Shown piece by piece: positions 1-10,025 of a DNA stretch of 64,000 bases. The position numbers and the translations under genes are program-made. Positions within the stretch are counted from its first letter, which is position 1. Every line of letters begins with the position of its first letter. The notes beneath the pieces were generated by a model, which saw only the letters and a list, made by a program, of their open reading frames with translations, did no database searches and was not told the origin of the DNA. The stretch comes from Schistocephalus solidus (taxonomy: Eukaryota; Platyhelminthes; Cestoda; Diphyllobothriidea; Diphyllobothriidae): contig WEDG01000228.1 in NCBI GenBank assembly GCA_017591395.1, forward strand, positions 38,501 to 102,500, read 5' to 3'.

Positions 1-590
1 AAACGCGCGTGTTGCATACAGTTGGCTGAGGCAGGTTGCTGCCAAAGTTCAAGAAGACGGACCGGTGGAAATGGCATTTGCTGCAAGGCGTGGGGCGGCG
101 GCAGCGAGGATTCTGGTGTCGAAATCTGTGCGGTGCTAAAATTTTGTGGGAATTTCGGCAGATTTTGTCGTTCGCACTTTCATGCGCTCGACTGGGAGAG
201 AGGGAGAGAGAGGGCAGCAGAGGGGAAGGGGCAGGTGCTGACTGGTGATCCGATCGGGGTGGCAAAGGGGACGAAAGAGCTTGGGCCAGTGCGGGGATAA
301 AAACTTACACGACAACGCAACCCCAACTAGTCGACTGCCTGTGTTACACGACAACGCAACCCCAACTAGTTGATTGCCTGTGTTACTGCCTTGCTCCTTG
401 TTTGCAGAACGCAGCATGCCATGGACAGAAATGTTTGACAAGCCACATGGCAGATAGTCTCGTGTCACTCAAATTAAAGCATTTTCCATCTGATTGCCTA
501 ATTGTTCGTACACGAAGCTTGCTAGGGAGCGTAAGTACTCCGCATCGGACCCATTCATTCTCTTCATTCATCCATCTATATATATATATA

Positions 591-593
<3 letters not shown>
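1..593. other. Non-coding stretch with a 39-bp tandem duplication
   Basis: No convincing gene is seen. A 39-bp unit beginning ACACGACAACGC is present twice in direct tandem at 307-345 and 346-384, differing at two bases. A short TA run (about 577-590) leads into the TC microsatellite. The overlapping short reading frames on both strands match no family I recognise. Confidence 0.6.

Positions 594-643
<50 letters not shown>
594..643. repeat. (TC)n microsatellite
   Basis: About 25 uninterrupted TC dinucleotides follow a short TA run. Reading frames crossing it give only Ser-Leu or Arg-Glu runs and are artefacts. Confidence 0.95.
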
Positions 644-646
<3 letters not shown>

Positions 647-1683
647 TACACTTATCTTGTTTAAGTGACAGAGTAAAGTCAAGACGAGAGGTGCCGCGAC
701 CGACAGATAAATACACGATTACGCGTGCCACACACGCGCTGCTCCTAACACGCTGGAGTTAAAAGTGGGTTCCACAGGTTTCGTTGAAGAGAGTTGCCCG
801 AAATACGATGGACTAGGGCAGCTGAACTATCAGTTTGCAGGAGAACCGAGGAAGCCAAACAACTAGTAGTCCTCTAAGTCTCGACTTTCGGTATGCCGTG
901 ATGGTTTCAAAGCCTTCATTTTTATCATATTGAGGCAGATATACACAGTGACCGAGATAGGCTGGGCTCACTCTTTTTTCTACCTCCCACTATTTAGCAG
1001 TAGCAAGACCAAGACAAGCATACTTGGGGGTTGACGAAACGCGACATCTGGCCTGGCGACTGTTTAGATATAAAACAACAACGCAGTTGGTTTTCCGGCA
1101 GCCAGCCGATTGCGGTACACTGTTCTCCTGTGAAAAAGCAAGCCTTTAAGAAAGCCAGGTCTGCCGCCCTCTAAGGTGACCCTCATCCTCATACGTAGAT
1201 AAGTTGGGCGTGGACAACCTCGAATAGTCCATGAGGCCTCTGTCTGGAATAAACGTCCTTGAAGAACCTTTGGCAGTATGATCGAACCACCTTCTTGAGA
1301 CGGAGCTTGGGCGTCGACCAGGTTATATATTAGGGTGTGGTGAGGATAGAATGTAGAACGTTTTTCTGTGGGATATGGACAAGCAAGAGCTGCAAAATTT
1401 TAAGAGTGTCTTTTAACCCAACGATTGTTAAATTTTATTGGGTAGTGCTCCTACCAGTCAGGGCACAATAATTAACCCTGCACATTGTGTTGAACAACTT
1501 GTCTGAGTACTTTTTCGTCACGTTTGGTTCACAGGAATTATTTGCAGAATGCGCAGGTCTTGGATTAGAGGGTTGTTCATCCTGGATGCATTTGCTTCAG
1601 GGGTCAAACGATCAAGGGTGGAGAGAGAACCCAAGAAATATACTAGCCATAAATATATATAACATCGACAGGCCAACGAATAC
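644..1683. other. Intergenic or intronic sequence, nothing recognised
   Basis: I see no coding signature, RNA gene or repeat family member here. Reading frames are short and broken on both strands. Confidence 0.5.
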
Positions 1684-1832
1684 GTGACCCAGGCGGTGGA
1701 GCACTGGACTTAATAACGCCCGATAACCAAAGAACCAGAGTTCAAACCTCAGCATCGCCCACACAACTGGCTAACGACGGCTACTAAGCAAGAAATGGTC
1801 ATTACGGTCTCCTTTTTCATTGTTGGTACCAC
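1684..1832 (+). repeat. tRNA-derived SINE copy, diverged
   Basis: A B-box-like GTTCAAACC lies near 1739-1748. Downstream is the family body (ACTGGCTAACGACGGCT, then AAGAAATGGTCATTACGG) and a CTCC..TTGT tail, matching the copies at 9.9 and 43.6 kb. The 5' head seen in other copies (CCGGCAAGACAAC) is not recognisable. Confidence 0.55.
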
Positions 1833-1980
1833 CTTAACTGTATACCTATATGTACTTGTGGGTGCACAACTGAGGTGGCAGGTTATCCGTGCCGACATAA
1901 TGAAGAGGAGGGTATTAGAAAAACATAGAGATGTAATAGTGCATTTTTAAGCTAGTAAAATCAGCCCATCCTAGGACGCT

Positions 1981-2800
1981 GCTAGTACCTATGTCGGAAG
2001 TACAGTATTATGTCTTTCCATATAAGGTTCATACTAATTATAGTACTACCTGTTTGTAGAATGGGCATTACGTGGTCATTCAACAGTGGTTGATTGTCTT
2101 CGACCCTAATTTTTATTGAAATTTCACGTCTGACCCTAAAACGTCATGTCCGGATCACCTGAATCCATGTCCGGCACTTAATAATTTCAAAAATGATTTC
2201 TCTGATTTTTCTCTGGAGTTCATATGCCATAAAACGCATAGAGAATGCTGGGGGACCCTCTGAGGTGCCGAAACCCTGACTGCTGCGTCATGCAGCAACA
2301 GAAACATCGGCGGAACACGTGTCCGGGCTTTTAGCTAGTACCTATGTCGGAAGTACGGTATAACGTCTTTGCCATATAAGATTCATACTACTTGTAGTAC
2401 TACTTCAGTAGTACTATTGTCCTGAAATTATTAATTTCAGAAATTAGTTCCCCGATTATTCTCTTAAGTCCATCCACCAGAAAACGCATATAGAATCCTG
2501 AGGGACCCACCGAGGAGCCGAACGCCTGATTGTGTCATGTAGCAGCAGAAACATCGGTGAAACAGTGTCTGGGCTTTTAGCTAGTACCTATGTTGGAAGT
2601 ACGGTATAACGTCTTTGCCATATAAGATTCATACTATTTGTAGTACTACTTGTTTGTAGAATGTACATTGCGTGGTCATTCAACAGTGGTTGATTGTCTT
2701 CGATCCAAATTTGTATTTAAATTTCAGTTCTGACCTTAAAAAGTCATGTACGGATCACCTGACTCTATGACCTGCACTTAATAATTTTAGAAAATATTTC
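1981..2800 (+). repeat. Tandem satellite-like array, unit about 353 bp
   Basis: Three head-to-tail units each begin GCTAGTACCTATG, at 1981, 2334 and 2580. Unit 1 is 353 bp. Unit 2 is 246 bp and lacks roughly 105 bp of the internal segment that contains TTCAACAGTGGTTGATTGTC. Unit 3 keeps that segment but stops about 220 bp in. Divergence between units is moderate, so the duplication is not recent. Confidence 0.85.
2396..2440 (+). other. Two adjacent hairpin-forming palindromes at the satellite deletion
   Basis: In satellite unit 2, AGTACTACT-TC-AGTAGTACT is followed a few bases later by CTGAAAT-TATTA-ATTTCAG. They lie where units 1 and 3 carry the extra ~105 bp, so the deletion may have been promoted or healed through these hairpins (inference). 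Confidence 0.5.
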
Positions 2801-2990
2801 CCCCTGCCTAAACCTACGACGGCTCCAAAGGGGACAGCAGTCACGCGAGCCCGCCAGCGTTCGACCTCTGGGAGGTCTAAGGAAGTCAGCGGCAATCGGG
2901 CAGGTCAAAGTTCACGCGTCCACCATGGATATAATACGAGGCACGCGGCAAGACTGACTAACTCAAGACCACCAGGAGCAGCAAACACTT

Positions 2991-3032
2991 TACTCTGATG
3001 ATGGAAGCGAGAAGGCTTTCGAAACGTCAGTA
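2991..3032 (+). ncRNA. Hammerhead-ribozyme-like motif
   Basis: The invariant strings are present in order: CTGATGA (2995-3001), a 6-bp stem GGAAGC/GCTTTC with loop GAGAAG (3003-3020), GAAA (3021-3024) and a GTC cleavage triplet (3026-3028). TACT (2991-2994) can pair with AGTA (3029-3032) as a short stem I. One extra U separates CTGATGA from stem II, and stem III is essentially absent because GAAAC runs straight into GTC. Hammerheads with a minimal stem III are known from Penelope-like retroelements. This could be a decayed member of that class or a chance match, and activity is doubtful as it stands. Confidence 0.35.
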
Positions 3033-3068
3033 CAGATACAATTTGGTCGATGAACTCGCCTCTCTTCT

Positions 3069-3078
3069 TATATATATG

Positions 3079-3161
<83 letters not shown>
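3069..3161. repeat. (TA)n microsatellite
   Basis: About 90 bp of TA dinucleotides with a few TG interruptions at the left end. It starts about 35 bp after the hammerhead-like motif. Confidence 0.95.
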
Positions 3162-3164
<3 letters not shown>

Positions 3165-3489
3165 AAAAGCCACAAGCAGCGTGTACGAATTCCCCGACCT
3201 GTGGGGTAGGAACGCAGCGGCTCCTCTACGCAAGGGTTGTTCTGGCATTCTGGTTGGCTGAATCGGGGGTATTATGATGCCATACAGTGCCGCACCTCTG
3301 CGTCAGACAAAATTTAGAGAGAGAGGAGAAGAAGAGGGCGGTGTGCGTGTGCGCGCGCACGCTGGAATCTTAGGAAATATGGAAAGTCAACAGCCCGTTT
3401 GACGATCGAGTGTCTGCCATCGGAGGGGGGAGCGGGGTGGAACCTCTTTGGCGTGGTGCCATGGCTTTCGTCTGATGACTGGGACGTCG

Positions 3490-4070
3490 CATCACCATCG
3501 TCAATAATAACAACAACAGTATCCTCACCATCGTCAGTATGGATGAATTTTACAAGTTAGACTGTTGGGTTTACCTCTTCAGTCCCTCTATACCCACCTT
3601 CTATCAGCTACTGACGCCGTCCATCGACCAAAACCACAGGTATTTCAGGGAAATGAAGGCATGCTAGCTTTGGTTGAACTAAGATTCCTGGGAAACTCAT
3701 TGAGGCTTATAACTGCCCTAACACAAGTGCCATTTCTCCTCCTTACCCATAAATCCATGGTAATCGTCACCGTGGTGGTTATCGTCAGCATCATCATCAA
3801 CAGCATCATCATTATCGTTGGCGCCGACGCCGCCGCCACAACTATCACCATCCTCGTCCTCTTGCTCATCGTCATCAGTGGCATCATTATCCTCATCATC
3901 ACAACCACCACCAACACCATTGTCATCGTCATCGTTGTATTGTCAACCCCAACACCAGAATTGTCTGAATCACCGGCGTCAAACTAAACATCATCAATAT
4001 ATTCAGACTTCTCTACGCCCATATCGTCATCACTACCACCACCACCACCACCGTAAACACGAATCTGCCG
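3490..4070. repeat. Imperfect (ATC)n-rich tract
   Basis: ATC/CAT/CAC trinucleotides recur for most of this interval, densest at 3770-3960 and again at 4015-4055. The 140-residue plus frame and its opposite-strand partner read as Ile/Ser/His or Met/Val runs and are compositional artefacts. Confidence 0.75.
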
Positions 4071-5267
4071 CTAACGCTACAATCGACATCATCCTCGTTG
4101 GGTTCGCCGCCATCACCGCTACTGGCATCCCCAAAACTGCAATCATCTCCACCCTCCCCCCGGCCAAGGAACTGTAGCTCATGCCACCAAACCCACTTCT
4201 CAGTGGACAGAACGTTTGCTTACTATAAAGATTAATCTGGAAATTAGAAAGGCGAGAAAGGCTGGAATCGCTCCCTGCCCCCCCCCCTCCCCCCCACCGG
4301 CCGGACATGAACTATTCCTGTGGCCTAACGCTAACCCTAACATTAAACAGCCCTAACCCCAGTACTAACCTTAACCCTAACACTAACGCAGACCATCTTC
4401 ACCCTAACCCTTATGTCCGTGGAATTTAGCGTCGAAACACCAGTATTGCTGGCGACTCCTCCTCCTGTGTCCTCTAACGAGAGAAATAGTGAAAAGAAGT
4501 GAGGGACATGGGGTTTGGAGGGGAGGGGAGGGGGGGTGGGCATGAGAGTGTAAATCCGAAAAATTGGCAAAATGTGATTAAAGATCATATAAGTTCTGCC
4601 GGACAGCGTCTGCAACCAAAGGATGCCCACCCCGCAGTTGGGCAGACGAGCCTGCCTTACTTCCCTGTCTGACTGTACGATCGCCTCTTGCAGTCTACTA
4701 ATCCATGTCCTCCACAAATGTCGTGATTGGCTAGGTCATCGCAATTCTCGACAGACGATGAAGGTGGGTCACCCAGCTGATCGGTGGGTTATAAAGCTGT
4801 TTTGTGAAATACGCACGGGAGCTAGGCAAGCATTACTGATGCATTACAATCAGTTTGCTCCCACATTCAAGCGTAATGAAGCCAAAATTCTCGCTAGAGG
4901 CGAAATCCGCGTGAGTCGCGAACTGCTCGAGTCATGATGTTCCAGCCCTCAATCCAGCAACGACCTGCCCGTTCCATATTCGGCGCTGCGACTTTGCCTG
5001 GGCGAAGTAGTAAGTGGGCGCTCACCGACCGGTTACAGTACTCACTCGTCCCACGCGGAGAACGTGCGGATGACGACTGTTTTCGATGCCAAGGTCGGTG
5101 AGCCAAATTGCCTAAGACCTCGCCCGGATGACGAAATCCGACCGTCAGCAATTCAACTTCGGACGATCATTGCACCGCATGCAACCACATGCGATGAGTT
5201 TGGGAGCCTATAAACTCGACAATCATGCATGCACACAGCAAACGCATGACAACTGCATGCTGCAACA
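4071..5267. other. Non-coding; telomere-like CCCTAA tract at 4325-4410
   Basis: Degenerate CTAACCCTAAC-type repeats occur at about 4325-4410, resembling the interior of the MITE-like family found elsewhere in the window, but no terminal inverted repeat is seen here. The rest has no recognised gene. C and G runs occur at 4270-4300 and 4515-4540. Confidence 0.5.
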
Positions 5268-5274
5268 TCTGGCC

Positions 5275-5705
5275 GGTCAGACACGATAGTTTGACCGTCG
5301 TATCTGACAAGGTCCACCGTATGCACCGCAGGAACGGTGATTAGAACGTTAATTAGTTGTAAGTTATGGTAGACTTTCAGTGCATCTAATGCACTCTCTC
5401 TTCTCTTACCTGCCTGTGCCCGGCCTCAACAAAGAGTCAAGAAGACGGGATGTGGGGTCGGGCGCAGGTGGCTGGCGCGGCCAGAGACGCTCCTGACAGT
5501 GCCACCACGCCAGAATCAGATCCCACGGAGTCGGAACGCCATAAATGGCAATAGTGGTTGGTGCGGCATGAGCCTGTACCTATGGTGCCCATTTTCAACA
5601 TTTGTTACGGGAGCTACATTTAAAAAACGTTTGCCGCACCCTTATTTGGCTCCCCTGGTGGTTCAACGCATCTACCACGCGGTTTCGTTTAGTGGGCGCA
5701 ATTAT
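5275..5705 (+). repeat. Dispersed repeat R1, copy 1
   Basis: The copy shares ordered blocks with the 18.89-19.29 kb copy: TTGACCGTCGTAT, GGTCCACCGTATGC, CACTCTCTCTTC, AGTCAAGAAGACGG, GGGTCGGGCGCAGGTGGCTG, ATGAGCCTGTACC, and GCCGCACCC near the end. No protein is encoded in a conserved frame, so this looks like a non-autonomous element. The 136-residue frame at 5499-5909 overlaps it and is not conserved in other copies. Confidence 0.75.
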
Positions 5706-5889
5706 AAAAGTTATCACAATCCTCGCACCATGTGCAACTATTTGCGATACACTCGGGAGCTGCCAATTGTGATAGGCATGCACTACATCTTTAACTACTG
5801 GGAAATCCAACACCCTTATCGGACTCTGTCTCTGAGGATGGATGCCAGTGAGAATCAGAAACGTCAGGAGAATAAATCTCCTGTTCCAG

Positions 5890-5980
5890 TGATCGCACTC
5901 TCGGCCTGATCGGTGATCTCGGCACTGATCGGTTATCTCGGCCTGATCGGTGATCGGTGATCGTACTCTCGGCCTGACCG
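5890..5980 (+). repeat. Short minisatellite, about 18-bp unit
   Basis: Imperfect units of TCTCGGCCTGATCGGTGA recur about four to five times. Confidence 0.75.
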
Positions 5981-7100
5981 CCAAAGTGTTTATAATTTAA
6001 CGAAATCAAGCAATCAAAACTTCCGGAAACTTTCTGCAATCGTCTTTATTTCCATTGTTCAACCCCATCATAAAAGCCGGGACTGGCGCAAGCCGCCTTA
6101 AAACCTAAACGGTTTATTGTTGAAAGCACTTGAAAACTCTTCAATTGAAATTAAGCACACTGCTGTTATCGCCAGCCCAGGTTGAATCCATCTTAGTTTA
6201 GCTTTAAGATTTTTGGGCTCCTGGTCGATGGTTCGTCGATCTCACTGTTCTGTCGTATAAACAAGATGGAAGAAGAACAACGCGGGAGTCTAACAGTTGT
6301 CGTTACTGCTAGGTTGTCCTAAACTACTGAACCGTTTTAGTATCTAGCTCTGACGCTAGAGCTATTTATCGCGTCAATCCGGTTAAGTTACCTCATGTTT
6401 TGTCGTCCGAGCGACAAACAGATCGTTTTGACTTTTAAAAAGCATTTTAAACTTCGCAAATGAGTATGAAAAAATACTTCCGGCATTTTAAGCGTTGATA
6501 GTGGGACAATGTGCGGCGACGGTGGCAGGTCGCAACATACAATCACAACTCGGCAAGGATGCAAGGAGACCAGCGTGAGAATGCTTCAATTACGTGAAAA
6601 TTTGAGGTGCCCCACGCGGCGGATCATCCTAAAGCTCTTATTTGACCTGCCGAAGGAAGCAGTGGATGACAATCCTTGAAAGATCTGCTCGAAGTTAACA
6701 GTAAAATTGGGCGCTTCAAAAACCACCCTGTAGAAATGACCCGAACGCTGGGTAGCGAATGAGCGTACGAAGCAGCAGATGCAGATATTGATAAGAAGAC
6801 TAGTTAATCAACTTTGTGCTCGTGGAAGGTGTTTCGTTCAAGCCATGCAAAGTTCAGCCCCAAGTTCTGACCCGTATGCGGCCACTTCACGTCAACCACT
6901 GGCACATTTCTTCCTCCTGACAGAACTAGGCCATAATTCGTTTTCCTGCTCGGACATGTCTAGACACTGCCACCCCATCGCTTTTGTTCGCTATTTGCTT
7001 TACAATCTTCGCTGCGCCACCGTGACGTGTCCATAAGGGTGTCGGCGCTAGGGCATCGTGGAGAGGAACCGCCAAAAATCGCCCTTGTTCAGTGATGTGC
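5981..7100. other. Intergenic sequence, nothing recognised
   Basis: Reading frames are short and not supported by any recognised family. No RNA gene or repeat copy was identified. Confidence 0.5.
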
Positions 7101-7101
7101 A

Positions 7102-7464
7102 GTGCAATTTCCTCACTATGCCTTCTTCAGACCCGGAGTGTCATCCCTTTTGAAAAAGATTACACCCCCTAAAGCTACAAGTAACGCCTCCAGCCATCAA
7201 AACAGACTCACGCTTCAAAGCCAGGTGCCACAAAAGGAGTCGAAACTGTCAGGACACAAGAGCATTCAGTCTTCAACCCCCAATGTCCAAAAATGCGCCC
7301 TCCACAGCGGCGTTCATGGTCTCGGCGCGATGAGCGCCTCCGTTGAACCACATGGAATCGAGGGTGTGGGGAGAGAGGAGGCGGGGGGCGGGGCGGGGGT
7401 TAGTACTGCGTTCGCACGATTCACGGATGTGGTGCGGGCCCTGTGCGAACGTCCACAGATGTGA
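7102..7464 (+). CDS. Unassigned 120-residue open frame, doubtful
   Basis: An open frame of 120 residues starts at ATG 7102 in locally GC-rich DNA (about 7.1-7.7 kb). The middle (Ser/Gln/Lys-rich, containing KATSNASSHQNRL and PQKESKLSGHKS) is compositionally protein-like, but the C-terminal third is Gly/Glu/Arg-rich and overlaps G-rich sequence. I recognise no domain, signal peptide or membrane segment. No splice-site pattern decides whether it is an exon. Most likely it is a chance open frame. Confidence 0.12.
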   Translation: MQFPHYAFFRPGVSSLLKKITPPKATSNASSHQNRLTLQSQVPQKESKLSGHKSIQSSTPNVQKCALHSGVHGLGAMSASVEPHGIEGVGREEAGGGAGVSTAFARFTDVVRALCERPQM

Positions 7465-9780
7465 ATGTGAAGATGATACGCAGGCGGCAGCGGCGGCGAG
7501 GGGGGAGGGGGTCGGAGGAAGCGGGGCGGTTAGCTGCCAGTACATATACAGGTGCTACAGCGTGGACAACATGTGCGCAAATGTGAGGCCAGCTCTGCCA
7601 CCCAGAACGGATGGGCCAGAATCTGGAACATGAGAAGTCGCCCCCTGTTTGGTCCGATGATGACAGAACGAGAGGTGGTGTGGGACGAAGTGCAGGTGGA
7701 GGAGGCTGAAGCCTGGACTGGAAAGCGAGCTTGCGCATCGCCTCGGTGCAGAAAATCGACACAAGCTGCGCGACTAGTTGACGCGTGAGGGGCGTACGTT
7801 TGTGTGGAACTTGCTGTACAGGAGGCTGACAGTAGTTTCACCAGGGGTGATGTACATTCACTCAGTCACAGTTGGTAAGAGAAGGGCAAAGTAAGCGGCA
7901 TGAACAAACAACACTTCCCCCGCTACTACTTCAGTGAACATAACGCTATATTGGTTAACTGGAGGAACAAAATAACGAGGGAGAATTGCACCGGTAAAGC
8001 GGTTAAGATATAGGAATAAAGAATAAGTGGAATACGGTCGGAATGAGTTTCAGGAAGGGCAGTACTGCTTAGCGCCGAGCGACGGAAGTGGCACTTTCAC
8101 TAAAACAGCCCGACAGCAAGCCCGAGTCTTATGTGTATTTCGATTAGATCCAGACGACCATTTTGGATCCAGCATCCGAGTACGACTTACGTGACGGCCC
8201 CAAAACAGGGGAAACCCATCTTTGCTTATTGACGGATGCATAAATTTGCTGCTGACTACATGAAGCGAGAAGGAGAGTAGCGGAGGTGGGGGCAGGGGGC
8301 TGAAACTCATTTTTGCCGACTCCTCTGCCCCAACTCCGGCAAAGACATCGTATGTCCCTTTACATGCTGACATTTCGAAGACGTGAGATAGTGAAGTCCC
8401 TCTCCAGAGTCGTCTACTTCCTGAAAGCCCTGTAAGCTCACATGATGGCATGTGCCCTGTGCGGGTGGTGGACGTGCGAATCGATCAGAGAGCGTGCACA
8501 GAGTCGCAGGCAGGAACATTACTACTGTTCCGATCCTGGGAAATGACCGGTACCTCGGAAGGGCAGCTGGACGTCACACTCAGTACCAACTATCAAACAG
8601 GTTTATTTTCAATATCCTCGAGATATCTACAGAGGACTTGGGAGAGTGCAGCAGCTTGCAAGAGTCAAAATCCCTAGACACCGATACTGCTGCACTGCCA
8701 ACACCAAAGACCCTTTGAAGTAGCAGTGCAGCGCAAACTGCGGGGTGGCGGTTTAGCCAGACGGATTTGTTATAGTGCAGCGAGGATTTTGTGTTGCTCC
8801 AATTTCTGTCAGCTGACGGTGGTCCCGAAGATGTCGCAGACAGAAGGCAAACAATGCCAGACTCAAAACTATCACCCCATTCAGTTGCAGTTGTTCGCCG
8901 GCCGCCACGGTCTTCTTTACATTTCCTCTGGGCAGGTCAGGGACGTCAGGTTAATGACGGGTAAGAAGGGTGCGCATGAGGTTTTAACGGGAAGTGCTAG
9001 AGGAGAAAGAGAGAGGAACTGAAACGCCCATTTCCGCCTAATGTGCGACCGTCCGCCGAACATACCCTAATCCATGACGGACAGATCTGGGTTTTGAACT
9101 AAGATTTCATTGGTTACCTAGTTTAACGGTCTAGCAGCCAGTCGGCTCTGATCGGGAATACTCAGGGTTTCGATAGATCAGTGGTAAACCATCCGGTCTG
9201 ATTGCCGAATGCAATACGGGAGTTCCTTTGTGCTTTGGATATCCACTCCATAATCCCATTTACTGTAACATAGCGGTGGGTAATCAATGATCTTGGATCT
9301 ACCAATCAAAACCGGCTTGAGAGTTAATTGGTCCTTTCAGGGCAAAACTGTTGTTGTCAGCCCATCGTACTCCATCTCCCCGCAATTGAACCAAATATCT
9401 GGACGTCAACCTCACGCTACTGTATGCGTCGGGCTTGAGCATGCTTGGGAGAATTCGAGGAAGCTTTAAACGACTAGGTGGATGCTCTCTTCAAACAAGA
9501 CCACCGCAAAACTTCACTTGGACGGTTGAAAACAAAGAAACAGAGCGATGCAACACATGTCACACGTATACGAAAGTTGAAATCTATCACATAGCACACT
9601 TACATTGGACTCGACTTCAAAAGTGACTCCGTTTTCTCGCTTGCGATAGAAGAGAGTAGAGTAATCATCCTCAGACCCAAAGAGGCTAAAAAAAGAAATC
9701 AAAAGTCAGCGGTATTAGCACCATCTAAAAGCTTTCCTTTTATTGTGCAAAACTGTGAAACAATGCAGCTTGAGTAAGCC
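7465..9780. other. Non-coding stretch, no gene recognised
   Basis: GC-rich at first (7480-7560 has GGCGG and GGGGAGG runs), then of average composition. Frames at 8050-8451 (minus) and 8726-9022 (plus) match nothing I know. No conserved repeat block was found. Confidence 0.45.
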
Positions 9781-9787
9781 CAATGGC

Positions 9788-10025
9788 AGAATGGGACGAG
9801 TAGGTCCCGCAACTGATCGGTGAGCATTCATCAACCAGTGTCAACACTCCTGATCTACACCGGCAAGACAACGAGCCCGTGGTGCAGTAGTTTAGAGCGT
9901 TGAAATTATCATCAAAAGGTCACATGTCACTCAAGCCACGGGTGGGGGGTGAGTATAACTGGCTGATGACGGCTAATGATCCAGAAATGGCCATTCCAGT
10001 TTCCCTAGTCTTTGTCGGCAAGACC
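9788..10025 (+). repeat. tRNA-derived SINE, near-complete copy
   Basis: Upstream head GGGACGAGTAGGTCCCG with ATCGGTGAGCATTCATCAA, then CCGGCAAGACAACGAGCCCG and an A-box-like GTGGTGCAGTAGTTTAGAGCG. The expected B box is corrupted. The body reads CTGATGACGGCTAATGATCCAGAAA and the tail GGCCATTCCAGTTTCCCTAG..TTTGTCGGCAAGACC. The order matches copies at 23.5 and 43.6 kb. Confidence 0.75.

Noticed and set aside
3565..3987. 140-residue hydrophobic frame resembling a membrane protein
   Set aside because: Its Ile/Val/Ser runs come from the ATC-rich tract, and the opposite strand is equally open.
4328..4410. True telomere or chromosome end
   Set aside because: The CCCTAA-like repeats are short, degenerate and internal, and similar tracts occur inside MITE-like elements elsewhere in the window.
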